A stretch of DNA of 33,942 bases, from assembly GCA_934153655.1 (NCBI GenBank), contig CAKPFH010000008.1, forward strand, positions 1 to 33,942, read 5' to 3'. The notes beneath the pieces were generated by a model, which did not search any database, was not told the origin of the DNA, and saw only the letters and a list, made by a program, of their open reading frames with translations. A program made the translations under genes and the position numbers. Below, in pieces: positions 15,993 to 24,649 of this stretch. The first letter of the stretch is position 1, and each line of letters begins with the position of its first letter. This DNA comes from an uncultured Bacilli bacterium. GTDB taxonomy: Bacteria > Bacillota_I > Bacilli_A > RF39 > UBA660.

Positions 15993-17957
15993 GTGTTAGA
16001 TTTGCATAAAATAAATAAATTTTTTTATAATAATATTATTTTAACAACAACCATATTTTTAATAGAAATAATATTTAAATTAATTAATCATCAAAATATA
16101 ATTAATGTATCAACCATAAGAATTTTATTTTCAACTATTATTATAAGTTTAATTATAAGTTATATAGAATTATATTTAAAAGAAAAAAACCAAAAAATAC
16201 TTAATATTATAATTATATTTATAATTACTATATATTCCTTTTTACAAGCAGGTTTTAATAACTTTTTAGGTGTTTATATGTCTTTTAATGTAACTAGTCA
16301 AGTAGGAGCTGTAACTGGTTATATAATTGATTTTATTAAAAGTTTTTATTGGTATTATTACTTAATTTTAATTCCTTTTATTATGCTAATTATTTATTAT
16401 AAATTTCTTGAAAATAAAGTTAAATTAAGATTTAAAAAATCTTATAAATTAGAAAATACTTTAGCTTTAATTAGTTTTTTATTAGTATTTGGTTTTTTAT
16501 ATAATGTAACTATAAGTGTAGATGCATTTCAAAATAAATTACAAGCTATTAATAATAAAGATTTATTTAATAATCCAAGTAATCCAAGTCTTGCTATTAG
16601 AGAGTTTGGTAGTACCATGTTTGGTATTTTAGATATTAAAAATTCTTTGATTAAGTCAGATACTGAAACAATAATAGATAAGCCTAGTAATAATACCAAT
16701 ACAAATGATACTAAATGGCAAGAATTAATTAAAAATGAAGAAGATTTAACTCTAAATTATTTAAATGAATATTTTATTAATAATAAAAAAACTTCTAAAA
16801 ATAGTTATACTGGTTTATTTGAAGACAAGAATTTAATTGTTATTATGATGGAATCTGTTGATGATATTTTTATAAATGAAGATTTATATCCTAATTTTTA
16901 TCGATTATTAAGTAGTGGTTATTATTTTAAAAATAATTATTCTCCAAGAAATTCTTGTGCTACTGGTAATAATGAATTAAGTGGTATGATTGGTTTATAT
17001 TCTATTTATAATAAATGTACAGCTAATACTTATAGTAGTAATATTTATCCTTATAGTATTTTTAATTTATTTAATAATAAAGGTTATAAAACTACTAGTA
17101 TGCATAATTATACAGAAAAGTATTATCAAAGAAGAGAAATTCATACAAATATGGGATCAAAAAGATATTATGATGTCGATGATTTAAAACTTACTTATAA
17201 TACTAAATATGAAGAATGGTCAAGTGACAAGGATTTCATGACACAGGTTGTTAATATTTTAAATGGTTATTCAAAAAGTGATAAATTCATGACTTGGTTA
17301 ACAACTGTTACTTCGCATCAACCATATGGAAGTAGTATCTATGGTGATAAATATTTATATTTATTTGAAGGACATGAATATGATGATTATAATATAAAAT
17401 TAAAAAGATATATGTCCAAGTTAAAAGTATTAGATGATGGCTTAGGAGTTTTATTAAGAGGACTTGAAAAACAAGGTAAACTTGATAATACGGTTATTAT
17501 GCTATATGGAGATCATTACCCTTATGGACTTGCTAACAATATATTAGAAGAAGCTCTTCCTTATAGTATTGAAGAAAAATATGAAAATGAAAGAGTTCCC
17601 TTTGTAATTTGGTCAAATGATTCAGAAGCAACTACTTATACTAAATATACAAGTTATGTTAATTTACTTCCTACCGTTGCTAATTTATTTAATCTTGATT
17701 TTGACTCAAGATACTCTACCGGAGAAGATTTATTTTCAAGTGATTATCAAAGTATTGTAGTATTTGCTGATGGTTCATGGAAAAATGAAATAGCCTTCTA
17801 TAATGCTAGTAATGATAATATAACTTATTATACTGATAAAGAATATACAATTGAACAAATAATAAAAATAAATGAAGATGTTAATAATAAAATAAAATAT
17901 AGTAACTTAGCTATTCAACATGATTACTTTAATTATCTTTATAAAAATTTAAAATAG
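15993..17957 (+). CDS. LTA synthase family sulfatase-fold membrane protein
   Basis: Family members are alkaline-phosphatase-fold enzymes that transfer glycerol phosphate from phosphatidylglycerol to lipoteichoic acid, or related phospho-groups. The 654-aa protein has five N-terminal membrane helices (about 13-33, 43-62, 69-87, 120-137, 155-172), a linker, then the extracellular catalytic domain. The latter has IMMESVDD with metal-binding Glu287, SCATGNNELSG with probable nucleophile Thr324, TSHQPYG and LYGDHYPYG with the metal-binding Asp-His pair. These match LtaS in order and spacing. The start is uncertain: GTG 15993 is only nine bases from the predicted transcript start, and TTG 16002 fits GAGAAG better. 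The domain could also be a phosphoglycerol or phosphoethanolamine transferase for another polymer. Confidence 0.85.
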   Translation: MLDLHKINKFFYNNIILTTTIFLIEIIFKLINHQNIINVSTIRILFSTIIISLIISYIELYLKEKNQKILNIIIIFIITIYSFLQAGFNNFLGVYMSFNVTSQVGAVTGYIIDFIKSFYWYYYLILIPFIMLIIYYKFLENKVKLRFKKSYKLENTLALISFLLVFGFLYNVTISVDAFQNKLQAINNKDLFNNPSNPSLAIREFGSTMFGILDIKNSLIKSDTETIIDKPSNNTNTNDTKWQELIKNEEDLTLNYLNEYFINNKKTSKNSYTGLFEDKNLIVIMMESVDDIFINEDLYPNFYRLLSSGYYFKNNYSPRNSCATGNNELSGMIGLYSIYNKCTANTYSSNIYPYSIFNLFNNKGYKTTSMHNYTEKYYQRREIHTNMGSKRYYDVDDLKLTYNTKYEEWSSDKDFMTQVVNILNGYSKSDKFMTWLTTVTSHQPYGSSIYGDKYLYLFEGHEYDDYNIKLKRYMSKLKVLDDGLGVLLRGLEKQGKLDNTVIMLYGDHYPYGLANNILEEALPYSIEEKYENERVPFVIWSNDSEATTYTKYTSYVNLLPTVANLFNLDFDSRYSTGEDLFSSDYQSIVVFADGSWKNEIAFYNASNDNITYYTDKEYTIEQIIKINEDVNNKIKYSNLAIQHDYFNYLYKNLK

Positions 17958-17981
17958 AAGTCGTAAAACTTCTATTTTTTT
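17951..17981. terminator. terminator of the LTA-synthase-like gene, shared with the convergent gene
   Basis: AAAATAGAAGT and ACTTCTATTTT form an 11-bp stem around a six-base loop, followed by T on plus. The TAG stop lies in the 5' arm. On minus it is followed by a weaker T-rich stretch, so it may serve the convergent TasA-like gene too. Confidence 0.8.
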
Positions 17982-19956
17982 AAACAGATATTGTAAAGGG
18001 ATTAGATTTAGTGCCATCTCCTCCAGTTATTTTAACAGTTGATTTAAGATAAATTGATGGGCGGGCTGCATAAGTATATGTAATATCATTTAAAAAAACA
18101 ACACCATCATCACGAACATTAAAAACCTGAGATGTTGAAGAATTATTAGGCGTTATTAACCACATATATGCCGAAGTAGGTATTCCATTACCTTGTTGAG
18201 TAGCAAACATTTCACCATATCTTGGTAATCCTATATAACTTGAATTCAATATATCAGCTGTTTTTTCACAACTTTTTGTAGTTTCAATTGTACTATCTTC
18301 ATTGCAAAGGGCATCTTTATAATTATAATCAAAATAATTAGCAAAAGATAGTTTTTTTATATAATATACCCCCTTTTCTAGCATATCCTTTGATGCTAAG
18401 CTATTATACCATGTATTATTTAAATAATAATCCCAATAATCATCACTATCTCCACTTCCATAAGTTATACTTGTACTAATTTTTTTAGATAAAGTAGTTG
18501 TACCACTTTTTATATAATCATTTTTATTTAATTTTACTTTTCCATCTTCAATACCTACTATTCTATAAATTTCCTTAGTTGAATTACTACCATCTTCATC
18601 AAATACAACATATTCTCCTATTGTTCTGGTATTTAATAAAGTTGTATTTACAGTTGGTTTTTCTTTATCTCCTGATATTGTATATGGATCATTCCTGGTT
18701 CCAATTCCATCAGAAAAACTAATATTATATTTTAAATTTATAGATGGACGAATACCACCAGTAGTAAATGCATCTTCATAATAATGAAGATCGGTTCCAG
18801 TAACATTAGTATCGTTATACCATATACTAGTATCATTATAAGGATTTAATAGCCACCAATCATAACCTATATTTAGATAACAAGTTGAAGAACTTACATT
18901 TTTGTAACTTAAATAATATTCATAATTGTTCAAAAGTCCTACGGGTGTATTTTTACCAATTGTAGAATTATTTATCAAAGTAGTACTAGCCAATTTAGTG
19001 CTTTCACTATTACTAGTTGTTACATTCCAAGTACTATCTTCTACTATTATATTTTGATAATTATATAAGGTATCTAAAAAATCTTCATTTAACCATTGAT
19101 ATACATAAGAACCCGTATAAGTTGTATCATCTTTTAATGAGATATCATAAAAGTTTACATCACTACCATAGGAAATAGATGTAATTAAATCATCAGTTAT
19201 CATTTTCATAGTTCCATCTGAATTAATGGCTGTTATTCGCCAAAGTTTACCGGAATACCAAACATAATTAAAATTAATACAATCATTTGTTCCAGATAAA
19301 TAAGTAGTTCCATCTTCTTCTATAGATAAATTAGTACATGTAGAAGTTGTATTATTTGCTATCTGAGATTTAATAAGTTCACTTGCTGGTACATCTTTTT
19401 TTTGATATAGATCAACTTTAATTGAACCATAGAAAGATTTATTAATAGCATTATTACCTGCTGCATTATCTATCCATACTTTTAAATATAAAGTTTTAGA
19501 AGCATTAACAGCTAGATTATAACCAGAGAAAATTATATTATTATTGCTTGATAATATTTGAGGATCACTAAAAGTTATATTATCTAAACTAATTGCATAT
19601 TTTATATATTTATTATCAAGTGTTGAAACATTACTTGTCCCTGTTTCATTTACAAGTTTTACATCATAACCTTCTATATTCATGGTTCCTGTATTGGTTA
19701 AAGTAATAGTTGTAGTTGTTCCTTTTAATCCATCTTCATTACTTTCAGGAAGTTTATTATTTAAATTAACTGTATCAGCTGCAATTGTCATGGTTAAATT
19801 GCCTGATTTGATTGTTATAACATTATCAGTTTTATCAAAGTTTGTTAAAAGAGCATAACTTGAACCAATAAATAAAGTTATTACTAAAAATATTGCTATT
19901 ATCAAAATTTTCTTTTGTTTATCTATAGCTTTATCTGTTAAAGTATTTTTCTTCAT
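17980..19956 (-). CDS. TasA/camelysin-like secreted surface protein with two repeated C-terminal modules
   Basis: The 658-aa protein begins with a Lys-rich stretch and one hydrophobic segment (about 16-35) ending in SSYALLTNF, then a beta-rich domain to about 188. The phrase SGNLTMTIAADTVNLNN and the TLTNTGTMNIEGYDVKL strand resemble TasA/CalY proteins, which are handled by the signal peptidase SipW. After it come two related modules (about 225-429 and 440-658). Each starts with a strand like WRITAINSDGTMKMI, has a WWLLNP or MWLITP block followed by an RPSI segment (IRPSINL, ARPSIYL), and ends GTRNDPYTIS or GTKSNPFTIS. They may be DUF6273-like; that is from memory. AAAGGAG five bases before ATG 19956 sets the start; a GTG at 19974 is rejected. 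No sipW or tapA is nearby. A surface, matrix or adhesion role is inferred. Confidence 0.75.
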   Translation of the reverse strand: MKKNTLTDKAIDKQKKILIIAIFLVITLFIGSSYALLTNFDKTDNVITIKSGNLTMTIAADTVNLNNKLPESNEDGLKGTTTTITLTNTGTMNIEGYDVKLVNETGTSNVSTLDNKYIKYAISLDNITFSDPQILSSNNNIIFSGYNLAVNASKTLYLKVWIDNAAGNNAINKSFYGSIKVDLYQKKDVPASELIKSQIANNTTSTCTNLSIEEDGTTYLSGTNDCINFNYVWYSGKLWRITAINSDGTMKMITDDLITSISYGSDVNFYDISLKDDTTYTGSYVYQWLNEDFLDTLYNYQNIIVEDSTWNVTTSNSESTKLASTTLINNSTIGKNTPVGLLNNYEYYLSYKNVSSSTCYLNIGYDWWLLNPYNDTSIWYNDTNVTGTDLHYYEDAFTTGGIRPSINLKYNISFSDGIGTRNDPYTISGDKEKPTVNTTLLNTRTIGEYVVFDEDGSNSTKEIYRIVGIEDGKVKLNKNDYIKSGTTTLSKKISTSITYGSGDSDDYWDYYLNNTWYNSLASKDMLEKGVYYIKKLSFANYFDYNYKDALCNEDSTIETTKSCEKTADILNSSYIGLPRYGEMFATQQGNGIPTSAYMWLITPNNSSTSQVFNVRDDGVVFLNDITYTYAARPSIYLKSTVKITGGDGTKSNPFTISV

Positions 19957-19975
19957 AATTTCTCCTTTTGGCACT

Positions 19976-20020
19976 AAAAAAACATAATTAAAACAAGAAT
20001 AACTATATTCTAATTATGTT
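19976..20020 (-). promoter_or_regulatory. terminator-like hairpin directly upstream of the TasA-like gene (putative attenuator)
   Basis: On the minus strand AACATAATTA (20020-20011) pairs perfectly with TAATTATGTT (19990-19981) and is followed by a T run to 19976. Inside the loop GAATA and TATTC can form a second small stem. Only about 20 bases separate the T run from ATG 19956, with AAAGGAG in between and no room for a promoter. Transcripts of the TasA-like gene must therefore pass through it. Confidence 0.6.
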
Positions 20021-20077
20021 AATATTTAATTTATCTAAAAGGTTTGATAATTGAAATTTATAAATTAATCTATTCAT
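20003..20077 (-). CDS. 24-residue leader peptide or small protein
   Basis: A tiny ORF starts at ATG 20077, eight bases after AAAGGTG, and ends at TAG 20003-20005. The peptide starts MNRLIYKF and ends NINIIRI; it has five Leu and five Ile, though an AT-rich genome inflates both. It has no match I know. A promoter-like pair lies just upstream. Its stop codon falls in the loop of the hairpin at 19976-20020 and its last codons form the 5' arm. That is the arrangement of a leader peptide whose translation controls termination before the TasA-like gene. It may instead be an independent small protein. Confidence 0.45.
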   Translation of the reverse strand: MNRLIYKFQLSNLLDKLNINIIRI

Positions 20078-20104
20078 ATAATCACACCTTTCTACTATAA
20101 CTAA

Positions 20105-20133
20105 ATTATATAATTTTTTTAGTTAATTAGCAA
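20105..20133 (-). promoter_or_regulatory. promoter of the leader ORF / TasA-like gene
   Basis: On the minus strand TTGCTA (20133-20128), a 17-base spacer and a perfect TATAAT (20110-20105). It overlaps the last codons of the 37-residue ORF. AACTAAA (20099-20105 on plus) and TTTAGTT (20118-20124) form an A/T inverted repeat around the -10. Confidence 0.5.
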
Positions 20134-20232
20134 GATATAATTTGAGTTTGTTGATTTAAATTTTGAAAATCTGAAGGTACTATAAGCAAGATTACTGCCT
20201 GATAAATTATTAAAATCTTCTATTTTAATCAT
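20119..20232 (-). CDS. 37-residue small ORF of unknown function
   Basis: ATG 20232 follows GGAGG by five bases, as good a ribosome site as any in the window, and the frame runs 37 codons to TAA at 20119. The peptide starts MIKIEDFNNL, is polar with several Ser, Asn and Lys, and ends NYILLIN. It has no signal peptide and no relative I recognise. It lies between the topA terminator and the promoter of the next ORF. Its own promoter is unclear: a TATAAT at 20251-20256 would leave almost no leader. The strong ribosome site argues for translation; it could be a small regulatory peptide or a remnant of a larger gene. Confidence 0.45.
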   Translation of the reverse strand: MIKIEDFNNLSGSNLAYSTFRFSKFKSTNSNYILLIN

Positions 20233-20261
20233 ATAAACCTCCATATTTATATTATATTTTT

Positions 20262-20291
20262 ATTAAAAAAAACTAGTTAAAAACTAATTTT
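20262..20291 (-). terminator. terminator of topA
   Basis: AAAATTAGT and ACTAGTTTT on the minus strand form a 9-bp stem with one G-U pair around a five-base loop. The topA TAG stop is in the 5' arm and a T run follows. Confidence 0.75.
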
Positions 20292-22314
20292 CTTCTTTTT
20301 GATAACCACATTCCGAACAAATTATCTCATCTTGCTTCTTGATAAACATTCCTTTACATTTTGGACAAAGTTCTCCAGTTGGTTCGTACCAATAAGCTGT
20401 TTTACATTTAGGATAGTTATTGCAGCCATAGAAAACTTTTCCTTTTTTACTATGTTTTTCAACTATTTTGCCTGAACAATTTGGACAATCTATTATAACA
20501 TGTTCTTCATGAACTTCTTTTTTTATGTATTTACAATTTGGATAATCACTGCAAGCAGTAAACTCACCATATTTACCTTTTCTAATTACTAAAGGACTAT
20601 TACAATTTGGACAAAGTTCTCCAGTTTCTTCTGGCTTTTCTTTTTCCATACCTTTAAAAGCTTCTTGAAGGGTTGTATCAAATATTTTATAAAAGTCTGT
20701 TAGAACTTCGATGTTATTAAGTTTTCCATCAGCAATAAGGTCTAAATCTTTTTCCATATTAGCTGTATATTTAACATTTATAATATTACTAAAATACTCT
20801 TGTAATTTATCAGTTACTTGAATACCAATTTCAGTTGGTTTGAATTTTTTATCTTCTAGTACTACATAACCTCGATCTTTAATATTCGACATAATTGTTG
20901 CATAAGTAGATGGTCTACCAATACCAAGAGTTTCCATTTCATGAATTAATTTAGCTTCAGTGTATCTGGCTTTTGGTTTAGTTTGATGTTCTTCATATTT
21001 AATTTCTAAGCTTTTAATATAATCATTTAATTTACTTGATAAATCAGGTAAGATATTATCTTTAGTATCTTCAAATTCTTGATAAGTTTTTAAATAACCA
21101 TCAAATGTTATAACTGATCCAGTTGCTTTAAATTTATAATCATTATTATCTAATACAATGGTTGTTTGTAAAGTTTTAGCATCGCTCATTAAAGAAGCAA
21201 GAGTACGTTTATAAATTAAATTATAAAGTTTAAATTCATCTTTTGATAAGTATTTTTCTAAGCTTTTAGGTGTTCTTAAAATACTAGTTGGACGAATTGC
21301 TTCATGAGCATCTTGAACATTTTCAGTTTTTTTAGTTTGTTTTACATATCCTACGTATTCAGGACCTAACTTTTCTTCGATAAACTTGAAAGTTGGTTTT
21401 ACAAATTCATCACTTAAACGAATAGAATCTGTTCTCATATAAGTAATTAAACCGACAGTTTCAACTCCTATATCAATACCTTCATACATTTTTTGAGCAA
21501 GCATCATGGTTTTTTTAGCTGAAAAACCAAGTTTAGTTGATGCTTCTTGTTGCATAGTTGAAGTTGTAAAAGGAAATTTACTAGCTTTATTTTTATTTTT
21601 AGAATCAATACTTTCTACTTTAAAGTTTTCATCTAATTTACTTAATATATTATTAACTTCCTCTAAACTTTTAATTTCCAAGTCATCTGTTTTGTATTTA
21701 AAAACATCAGCTTCAAATTCATCAAATACTCCAGTTATCGAATAATAAGTTTCCGGTTTAAATGCTTCAATTTCTCTTTCTCTATCAACAACTAGTTTTA
21801 AAGCCACACTTTGTACTCTACCAGCACTTGTCCCATTTGTTTTAGATTGCATTAATCTACTTAAACGAAAACCAATAATCCGATCTAAAAATCTTCTTGT
21901 TTCTTGACTTTTTACTAAATTAAAATCAATTTTTCTAGGATTTTCTATGCCTTCTAATACTTTATCTTTTGTAATTTCATAAAAAAGAACTCGATCATAT
22001 TTACTATCTTTAATACCTAGTGTATCATATAAATGCCAAGAAATAGCTTCCCCTTCTCTATCGGGGTCGGTTGCAAGATAAACTTTATCGGCTTCTTTTA
22101 CTAATTTTTTTAACTCTTTTATAACTTTACTTTTTCCTTTAATCGGAACATAATTAGGAATAAATCCATTATCTATATCAATACCAAGTCCATATTTACC
22201 AGTTGTTGCTAAGTCTCTTATATGACCAATACTAGAGACAACTCTATATTGATGACCTAAGTATTTTTCAATTGTTTTACTTTTAGCTGGAGATTCAACT
22301 ATTACTAAGTCCAT
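20284..22314 (-). CDS. topA: DNA topoisomerase I (type IA)
   Basis: TopA relaxes negative supercoils behind transcription. The 676-aa protein opens with the TOPRIM domain (IVESPAKSKTIEKYLG, then ATDPDREGEAISWHL with the DxDxE metal site). It carries the catalytic tyrosine in GLITYMRTDS (Tyr292) and the HEAIRPT and GIGRPSTYATI motifs. It ends with three four-Cys zinc ribbons (CPNC...CSDYPNC, CPNC...CNNYPKC, CPKC...CSEC). A GTG at 22323 is in frame, but AGAGGTG sits the right distance before ATG 22314, so I take that. The gene has its own promoter and terminator. The usual neighbours dprA and trmFO are absent. Confidence 0.97.
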   Translation of the reverse strand: MDLVIVESPAKSKTIEKYLGHQYRVVSSIGHIRDLATTGKYGLGIDIDNGFIPNYVPIKGKSKVIKELKKLVKEADKVYLATDPDREGEAISWHLYDTLGIKDSKYDRVLFYEITKDKVLEGIENPRKIDFNLVKSQETRRFLDRIIGFRLSRLMQSKTNGTSAGRVQSVALKLVVDREREIEAFKPETYYSITGVFDEFEADVFKYKTDDLEIKSLEEVNNILSKLDENFKVESIDSKNKNKASKFPFTTSTMQQEASTKLGFSAKKTMMLAQKMYEGIDIGVETVGLITYMRTDSIRLSDEFVKPTFKFIEEKLGPEYVGYVKQTKKTENVQDAHEAIRPTSILRTPKSLEKYLSKDEFKLYNLIYKRTLASLMSDAKTLQTTIVLDNNDYKFKATGSVITFDGYLKTYQEFEDTKDNILPDLSSKLNDYIKSLEIKYEEHQTKPKARYTEAKLIHEMETLGIGRPSTYATIMSNIKDRGYVVLEDKKFKPTEIGIQVTDKLQEYFSNIINVKYTANMEKDLDLIADGKLNNIEVLTDFYKIFDTTLQEAFKGMEKEKPEETGELCPNCNSPLVIRKGKYGEFTACSDYPNCKYIKKEVHEEHVIIDCPNCSGKIVEKHSKKGKVFYGCNNYPKCKTAYWYEPTGELCPKCKGMFIKKQDEIICSECGYQKEEN

Positions 22315-22333
22315 TAACTTCACCTCTTAATAA

Positions 22334-22362
22334 CTTATACTAATTATTTTTAGTTTTGTCAA
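22334..22362 (-). promoter_or_regulatory. promoter of topA
   Basis: On the minus strand a perfect TTGACA (22362-22357), a 17-base spacer and TATAAG (22339-22334). Transcription would start about 13 bases before the ATG. Confidence 0.75.
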
Positions 22363-22381
22363 CCATTTATTAAATTATTTT

Positions 22382-23092
22382 TTATTTAAAATCATTTTTT
22401 GTGAATTCATATAAAGCAATACTAACAGCATTATCTAAATTTAAACTATCAATAGTATTATTGTGTCTAATAATTAAAGGACAACCAACATTTAAATAAG
22501 AATCATCCAATCCTGATGCTTCTGGACCAAATATTAAACTATAAGGTTCTTTAATTACAACCTTACTTAAAGAAGTAGTTGCTTTTAACATAAAGGGATA
22601 ACAATTTCTTTTTTCTTTTAAATAAGCATTAAAGTTATCAAAATATTCAATATTAACATTAAAAATTGCTCCCATACTACTTCTTATTACTTTAGGTGAA
22701 AACAAATCAACTGCTGGTTTTATAATTGCAATATTTAAAATACCAAAACCAACTGAACTTCTAATAATAGTTCCTAAATTACCCATATTAGATGGATTTA
22801 CTAAAACAATATGATTTTTACTATAATCTAATTTACTTTCATATTTTTCAAATACTCCTATAACATAACAATTTTCTTTTTCACTTAAAGTATTAATTAT
22901 TTTATCACTATAAATAACTTCTATTTTATTTTTATTACAAATATTTAATATTTTATCTAAAGTTTCATTTTTTTCTTGTTTTGAATGAATATATACTCTT
23001 TTAACTAAATTAACTTTTTTATTTAAAAGTTCCAAGGTTAAAGTAGTACCTAAAGTATAACTTTCTAAATCTTCTTTTTTATATTTTTTCAT
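22382..23092 (-). CDS. TrmH/SpoU-family RNA 2'-O-methyltransferase
   Basis: SPOUT enzymes of this family put a 2'-O-methyl group on tRNA or rRNA. The 236-aa protein has an N-terminal substrate-binding part (about 1-85) and the knotted catalytic part with motif 1 NPSNMGNLGTIIRSS, motif 2 LIFGPEASGLDD and motif 3 IDSLNLDNAVSIALYEF. The full set of motifs indicates an active enzyme. The target cannot be told from sequence; RlmB-like (23S rRNA) and TsnR-like relatives share this layout. It overlaps the upstream PRC-barrel gene by four bases (ATGA), so translation is coupled. No clear terminator follows it. Confidence 0.9.
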   Translation of the reverse strand: MKKYKKEDLESYTLGTTLTLELLNKKVNLVKRVYIHSKQEKNETLDKILNICNKNKIEVIYSDKIINTLSEKENCYVIGVFEKYESKLDYSKNHIVLVNPSNMGNLGTIIRSSVGFGILNIAIIKPAVDLFSPKVIRSSMGAIFNVNIEYFDNFNAYLKEKRNCYPFMLKATTSLSKVVIKEPYSLIFGPEASGLDDSYLNVGCPLIIRHNNTIDSLNLDNAVSIALYEFTKNDFK

Positions 23093-23322
23093 ACAACTTT
23101 ATAATCTATTAAGATTACATCTTCTCCTATTCTAACTATGTTTTTATATTCTATTTCTAATTTTCCTATTCCTTTAAAAGAAAATATTCCTTTAAAGGGT
23201 TCAACTATAATACTTGCTATTACTCCATTTGTTGGATCTATTTTATAATCTATGATATTACCTATTTTTTTACCATCATTTAAGTTAATAACATCTTTAT
23301 TTTGAAATTCTGATAAATTCAT
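23089..23322 (-). CDS. PRC-barrel protein of the YlmC/YmxH family
   Basis: A 77-aa single PRC-barrel. The opening MNLSEFQNKDVINLNDGKKI and the GNIIDYKIDP segment match the YlmC/YmxH group of small Firmicute proteins, one of which is linked to sporulation in Bacillus. Here no sporulation gene is in view, so that name should not be read as a function. It has AGGTGG before its ATG, follows the phosphorylase gene by 30 bases, and overlaps trmH, so the three genes are likely one operon. Confidence 0.85.
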   Translation of the reverse strand: MNLSEFQNKDVINLNDGKKIGNIIDYKIDPTNGVIASIIVEPFKGIFSFKGIGKLEIEYKNIVRIGEDVILIDYKVV

Positions 23323-23352
23323 AAACCACCTAATAAAGAATATGTTTTTAAT

Positions 23353-24579
23353 TTAAATTATTTCGTAATAGTCATCAATATCTATTAAAACTTTTGTATC
23401 ATCTTTTTTATACATAGTAAATAAAGTATCATTAATATTTACTTTATCACCTATAACTTTATTTAAAACAATCCCAACACTATAATCTATTTTATCTTCT
23501 TTATTAAGTCTACCTGCTCCTAAACTACATGATAATTTCCCTATATTTAAAGCTTTAATACTTTTGATAGTACCACTTTTTTTACTTTTAACTTCTTCTT
23601 TATAGCTACTTACTTTTAAAGATGAAATATCTCCACCTTGATATTTAACAAATTCTAAAAATTTATTTAAAGCTTTTTTATTATTTATATTTTCTAATAC
23701 TTTATTTTTAGCTTCTTCTATATTTATATTTAAACCAATACTTACCATTTGACTAGCAAGTTCTATAGAAAGATCAGTTAAATTACCTTGTTTACCATTT
23801 AAAACATCCATGGCTTCCATAACTTCTAAAGCATTTCCAATATTAGTTCCAAGAGGAGTATTCATATCAGTTATTTCACATATTGTTTCTTTTTGATAAT
23901 AAGCTCCTATTCGTTCCATTAAAGTTTTTAATTTATTAGCATCTTCTTTGGTTTTAATTAAAGCCCCTTCCCCACATTTAATATCAATTAAAATCTTATC
24001 GGCTCCTCCAGCTATTTTTTTAGACATGATACTAGTTGCTATTAATGGAATAGATTCCGTGGTTCCGGTTACATCACGTAAAGCATAAATATATTTATCC
24101 ATAGGACATAAATTACTGGTTTGACTAGTAATTGCAAAACCAATGTCTTTTAACTCCCTAATAAATTCAGCTTCCGTTAAACTGGTTTTAAAACCTTTTA
24201 TGCTTTCAAGTTTATCAATAGTTCCCCCTGTATAACCTAGTCCTCTTCCACTCATTTTAGGTACAACTACTCCTAAACTAGCAACAATAGGACCAATTAT
24301 TAAAGTAATTTTATCCCCTATTCCCCCTGTTGAATGTTTATCAATTTTAGTACCTTTAATACTACTTAAATCAAGTCTATCTCCTGACTTAAGAAAAATA
24401 TCAGTTAAGTTAAAAGTTTCAGTATCACTCATCCCATTTATAACAATAGCCATTAAAAGAGATGACATTTGATAATCTTTAACCAAGCCTTTTAAATAAG
24501 AATTAAATGCATAAGAAAGTTCTTCATAACTAAGTTCTTCTTTTAATCTTTTCTTTGTAATTATATCTATTATATTCAT
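23353..24579 (-). CDS. pdp: pyrimidine-nucleoside (thymidine) phosphorylase
   Basis: The enzyme splits uridine, thymidine or deoxyuridine with phosphate, giving the base and (deoxy)ribose-1-phosphate for salvage. The 408-aa protein has the family signature SGRGLGYTGGTIDKLES and the phosphate loop KHSTGG at 81-86, followed by the alpha/beta domain with MSKKIAGGADKILIDIKCG. The length is close to the usual ~430. Pdp and DeoA are hard to separate by eye; the Gram-positive context favours pdp. TAGGAGGAT precedes ATG 24579, so the longer frame from 24594 is rejected. Its -35 overlaps the terminator of the upstream sigma gene. Confidence 0.9.
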   Translation of the reverse strand: MNIIDIITKKRLKEELSYEELSYAFNSYLKGLVKDYQMSSLLMAIVINGMSDTETFNLTDIFLKSGDRLDLSSIKGTKIDKHSTGGIGDKITLIIGPIVASLGVVVPKMSGRGLGYTGGTIDKLESIKGFKTSLTEAEFIRELKDIGFAITSQTSNLCPMDKYIYALRDVTGTTESIPLIATSIMSKKIAGGADKILIDIKCGEGALIKTKEDANKLKTLMERIGAYYQKETICEITDMNTPLGTNIGNALEVMEAMDVLNGKQGNLTDLSIELASQMVSIGLNINIEEAKNKVLENINNKKALNKFLEFVKYQGGDISSLKVSSYKEEVKSKKSGTIKSIKALNIGKLSCSLGAGRLNKEDKIDYSVGIVLNKVIGDKVNINDTLFTMYKKDDTKVLIDIDDYYEII

Positions 24580-24599
24580 AATCCTCCTAAACAAATAAT

Positions 24600-24628
24600 A
24601 TTATACAAAGAAAAAGAAAAATATTCTA
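24600..24628 (-). promoter_or_regulatory. possible promoter of the pdp operon
   Basis: A perfect TATAAT (24605-24600 on minus) stands 17 bases after TAGAAT, a poor -35 inside the sigma-gene terminator hairpin. Confidence 0.45.
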
Positions 24629-24649
24629 GTCATTTAGATATTTTTCTTT
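24610..24649 (-). terminator. terminator of the second sigma gene
   Basis: AAAGAAAAATAT and ATATTTTTCTTT form a 12-bp stem extended by CTA/TAG with one bulged base. The TGA stop is near the loop and a T-rich tail follows on minus. Confidence 0.7.

Noticed and set aside
16990..17187. 65-codon ORF in another frame inside the LTA-synthase-like gene
   Set aside because: It is a hydrophobic frame-shifted shadow within a conserved catalytic domain.
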